Below, one piece after another: positions 6,655 through 8,208 of a stretch of 8,208 nucleotides of DNA. Source of the stretch: an uncultured Clostridium sp. GTDB lineage: Bacteria; Bacillota; Clostridia; Lachnospirales; Lachnospiraceae. A program made the position numbers and the translations under genes. The DNA is taken from positions 1-8,208 of the forward strand of contig UQJF01000128.1 in NCBI GenBank assembly GCA_900541315.1. The letters run 5' to 3'. Below the pieces are notes generated by a model. It was not told where the DNA came from, did not search any database, and was given only the letters and a program-made list of their open reading frames with translations. Each line of letters begins with the position of its first letter. Position 1 is the stretch's first letter.

Positions 6655-6658
6655 GTTC
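6655..6658 (-). promoter_or_regulatory. T-box specifier, overlapping GAA/AAC
   Basis: The minus strand reads GGGAACA before the CTCT strand of the basal Stem I helix. In the usual T-box layout the triplet is followed by one purine and then the helix, which gives AAC (Asn). Shifting by one base gives GAA (Glu). Confidence 0.7.
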
Positions 6659-6763
6659 CCTTCGCCCAGTCCTGCGTGGCGGCGCTCTCAGTCGGTGACG
6701 CCCCCTTCCTGTTACATTTCTCAGACAAGAGTCTCTTTCATTGCTGTTTTTTATTTGTTTTAT

Positions 6764-6792
6764 AAATTAATACTCTGAAAGCAGAAAGTCAA
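6764..6792 (-). promoter_or_regulatory. Promoter of the T-box-aspS-gatCAB operon
   Basis: Minus strand: -35 TTGACT (6787-6792), 17-base spacer, -10 TAATTT (6764-6769). The start near 6757 falls just before Stem I of the T-box, as expected. The -10 box departs from consensus at several positions. Confidence 0.65.
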
Positions 6793-6848
6793 GATGTTTT
6801 TTCATATTTGTCTGATTTTTGTTGGTTTTTAAAAATATAGTCCTTTCA

Positions 6849-6877
6849 TTGACGATATAATTGACAAATGATACAAT
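6849..6877 (+). promoter_or_regulatory. Promoter of the MFS transporter gene
   Basis: -35 TTGACG (6849-6854), 17-base spacer, -10 TACAAT (6872-6877). It is divergent from the T-box promoter, with about 56 bases between the two -35 boxes. A start near 6884 gives a leader of about 48 bases before the ATG. A TTGACA at 6861-6866 lies inside the spacer and has no matching -10 box. Confidence 0.75.
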
Positions 6878-6931
6878 CTCATACGTGAAGAAAAAATAAG
6901 CGGTTGCGAAGCAGACAGGAGGCCCTCTTTT

Positions 6932-8062
6932 ATGAATTCTCTTGACAAAAAACTACAGATGTCAGGCTTCATTGCTTTTTTCCTAAGCGGCATCTGCTCC
7001 ATCAGCAGCGGTATTGTAGTAAGCCTGCTGCAGGAACGTTATGGATTTGATTACAATGTAACCGGCACACTTTTGTCTATTATGAGTATTGGAAATCTGA
7101 TGGCAGGTTTTGCCACCGGAGTCCTTCCTGCAAAGATCGGACTTAAAGCCACTATTATCACCTTAAGCGCAGGCTATGAACTGGGCTATCTGTGGTTAGG
7201 TATTTCCGGCTGGATGAGTATTCTGGTGCTTTCTTTTCTCCTGATCGGTTTTGCCAAAGGAAGTGTCATCAATATGTGTACCATCCTGGTAAGTAATCAC
7301 TCAAAGAACCGCACCAAAGGCATGAATATCATGCATTCCTGCTACGCTCTGGGTGCTCTCCTCTGCCCTTTTATCATCGCAGGCGCAGGACTTATAGGCC
7401 CGGTCATTCCAATGCTTTCTTTAAGCTTTTTAGGACTTGTCATGTGGATCATTTTCCAACTGACACCTATTGAAAAGAAAACAGCCGGAAAAAAAGAAAA
7501 AACAGACTGGGATTTCTTAAAAAGCAAGCGCTTCTGGCTTCTTACAGGTCTTATCTTCTGCCAGAACGCAGCAGAGATCAGCGTAAATGGCTGGCTGGTA
7601 ACTTACTTTAAGGGAAGCGGCATCCTTTCCGGTACCTTAAGCGCCTATACCGTTACCGTTATGTGGACTGCCACGCTGATCGCAAGGCTTCTTATTGCCT
7701 TTGTATTCCCCCTGAAAAATCCATATACAGCTATGATCAAAATGGCCGTCAGCTGTACTTTATTTTACATCTGCCTGATGATGGCTGATAATCAGACCGC
7801 TGCTATCCTCCTGCTTTTTGCCTTTGCATTTTCCATGGCTGGCATGAACCCCACAGCTGTTGCCTGTGCCGGAAAAATGACCAGCGTAGCCAGTATCGGC
7901 GTCATGCTCCCTGCCGCCAGCTTCGGCGGCATCCTGATGCCCTGGATCATCGGTATCGTATCCAACGTGGCTGGCCTGAAAACAGGCATGGCAATGAATA
8001 TTATTTCCTGTGTGGGAATGCTGATATTCTGCATTGCAGTAAAAAGATTAAAAGATGAGTAA
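6932..8062 (+). CDS. MFS transporter, FucP-like branch, substrate unknown
   Basis: Integral membrane protein of 376 residues with about 12 hydrophobic segments (near 11-33, 43-66, 71-91, 94-119, 132-153, 155-177, 201-225, 233-258, 264-284, 288-308, 318-344, 348-370). A charged cytoplasmic loop (178-200, lysine-rich) splits it into two six-helix halves, as in the major facilitator superfamily. GVLPAKIGLK (63-72) sits where the loop 2-3 motif lies but lacks its usual Asp. MNIMHSCYALGALLCPFI (131-148) resembles helix 5 of the fucose-permease-like branch, which suggests sugar or metabolite proton symport, but the substrate is unknown. AGGAGG (6917-6922) lies 9 bases before the ATG. The gene is monocistronic and divergent from the aspS operon; nothing in the sequence links its function to tRNA charging. 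Confidence 0.85.
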   Translation: MNSLDKKLQMSGFIAFFLSGICSISSGIVVSLLQERYGFDYNVTGTLLSIMSIGNLMAGFATGVLPAKIGLKATIITLSAGYELGYLWLGISGWMSILVLSFLLIGFAKGSVINMCTILVSNHSKNRTKGMNIMHSCYALGALLCPFIIAGAGLIGPVIPMLSLSFLGLVMWIIFQLTPIEKKTAGKKEKTDWDFLKSKRFWLLTGLIFCQNAAEISVNGWLVTYFKGSGILSGTLSAYTVTVMWTATLIARLLIAFVFPLKNPYTAMIKMAVSCTLFYICLMMADNQTAAILLLFAFAFSMAGMNPTAVACAGKMTSVASIGVMLPAASFGGILMPWIIGIVSNVAGLKTGMAMNIISCVGMLIFCIAVKRLKDE

Positions 8063-8091
8063 TATTTCTTCTTTGAACTGATATTTTCCTT

Positions 8092-8116
8092 CCCCGCCTT
8101 GACCGGCGGGGATTTT
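8092..8116 (+). terminator. Probable terminator of the MFS gene
   Basis: CCCCGCC (8092-8098) and GGCGGGG (8105-8111) form a 7-bp GC stem with a 6-base loop, followed by ATTTTC. It starts 30 bases after the stop codon. The T-run is short, so termination may be partial. Confidence 0.65.
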
Positions 8117-8123
8117 CAGATGC

Positions 8124-8155
8124 GAAAAAGACCGGTCGGGGAACCGGTCTTTCTC
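8124..8155 (-). terminator. Second hairpin, terminator for a convergent gene or bidirectional
   Basis: AAAGACCGGT (8127-8136) and ACCGGTCTTT (8143-8152) form a perfect 10-bp stem with loop CGGGGA. On the minus strand the stem runs into TTTTT (complement of 8125-8129), as for a gene entering from the right. On the plus strand the tail TTTCTC is poorer. Confidence 0.65.
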
Positions 8156-8208
8156 AGGAGAAGGTATTTCGTTTCTTATGGGGTGTAGCAAAAACTATAT
8201 AATGTATT
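8156..8208. other. Window edge, no gene assignable
   Basis: Minus-strand frames at the edge stop at 8176-8178 (TAA) or 8154-8156 (TGA), so the C-terminus of a convergent gene could end here. The stretch is too short to recognise any protein. Confidence 0.3.

Larger units (their letters stand above)
6446..6757 (-). ncRNA. T-box riboswitch, probable Asn (possibly Asn/Glu) specificity
   Basis: This leader controls aspS-gatCAB by sensing uncharged tRNA. The T-box sequence AATGCGGGTGGTACCGCG (6500-6517, minus strand) is canonical, with UGGU bulge 6506-6509. Just upstream is Stem III, a 10-bp helix (6540-6549 with 6518-6527) with a 12-base loop. Stem I can be partly drawn: basal pairs CAGC 6743-6746 with GCTG 6643-6646, a kink-turn-like loop (AATGAA opposite GGA), then AGAG 6733-6736 with CTCT 6650-6653. 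The specifier triplet immediately before that 3' strand plus one purine is AAC (6655-6657), an Asn codon; the overlapping GAA (6656-6658) reads Glu. The apical part of Stem I and the Stem II region were not resolved. Start near 6757 is inferred from the promoter. T-box identity is certain; tRNA specificity is inference supported by the downstream genes. Confidence 0.95.

Noticed and set aside
6532..6765. Plus-strand 77-residue ORF
   Set aside because: It is the reverse complement of the T-box leader, whose RNA structure explains the sequence; it has no recognisable protein features.
8198..8203. Plus-strand promoter at the right edge (TATAAT)
   Set aside because: No -35 match lies 16-18 bases upstream (8175-8180 reads CTTATG), and a TATAAT alone is common in AT-rich DNA.

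Overview
The window looks like chromosomal DNA of a Gram-positive anaerobe of the Clostridia, most likely Lachnospiraceae. The evidence is AGGAGG ribosome sites before nearly every gene, sigma-A-type promoters, a T-box leader, and tRNA-dependent amide synthesis (GatCAB) paired with an archaeal-type aspartyl-tRNA synthetase. The family assignment is inference. The first 44 bases are not genomic: they match the inner part of an Illumina Nextera i7 adapter, so this is a contig end with untrimmed adapter.

Left to right: adapter (1-44); a short structured intergenic remnant (45-118); a minus-strand class I aspartate aminotransferase (119-1408) with its own promoter; then a minus-strand operon ending at 1633. 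In transcription order the operon is promoter (about 6764-6792), T-box leader (about 6446-6757), aspS (archaeal type), gatC, gatA, gatB. From a divergent promoter (6849-6877) a plus-strand MFS transporter (6932-8062) is read. Two hairpins follow it; the second carries a T-run on the minus strand, so a convergent gene probably lies beyond the right edge.

The operon is a coherent pathway. The synthetase carries sequence marks of a non-discriminating enzyme that charges tRNA(Asn) with Asp, and GatCAB amidates the misacylated tRNA (and also Glu-tRNA(Gln)). The leader's Stem I can be partly folded and puts AAC (Asn) in the specifier position. The preceding base makes an overlapping GAA (Glu), the arrangement described as a two-codon T-box for a transamidation operon in Clostridium acetobutylicum. 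The neighbouring aminotransferase could supply the aspartate.

I see no undescribed system, phage, insertion sequence, CRISPR array or tRNA gene. The most interesting element is the GAAC specifier with its UGGU antiterminator bulge; the rest is well-conserved housekeeping sequence.
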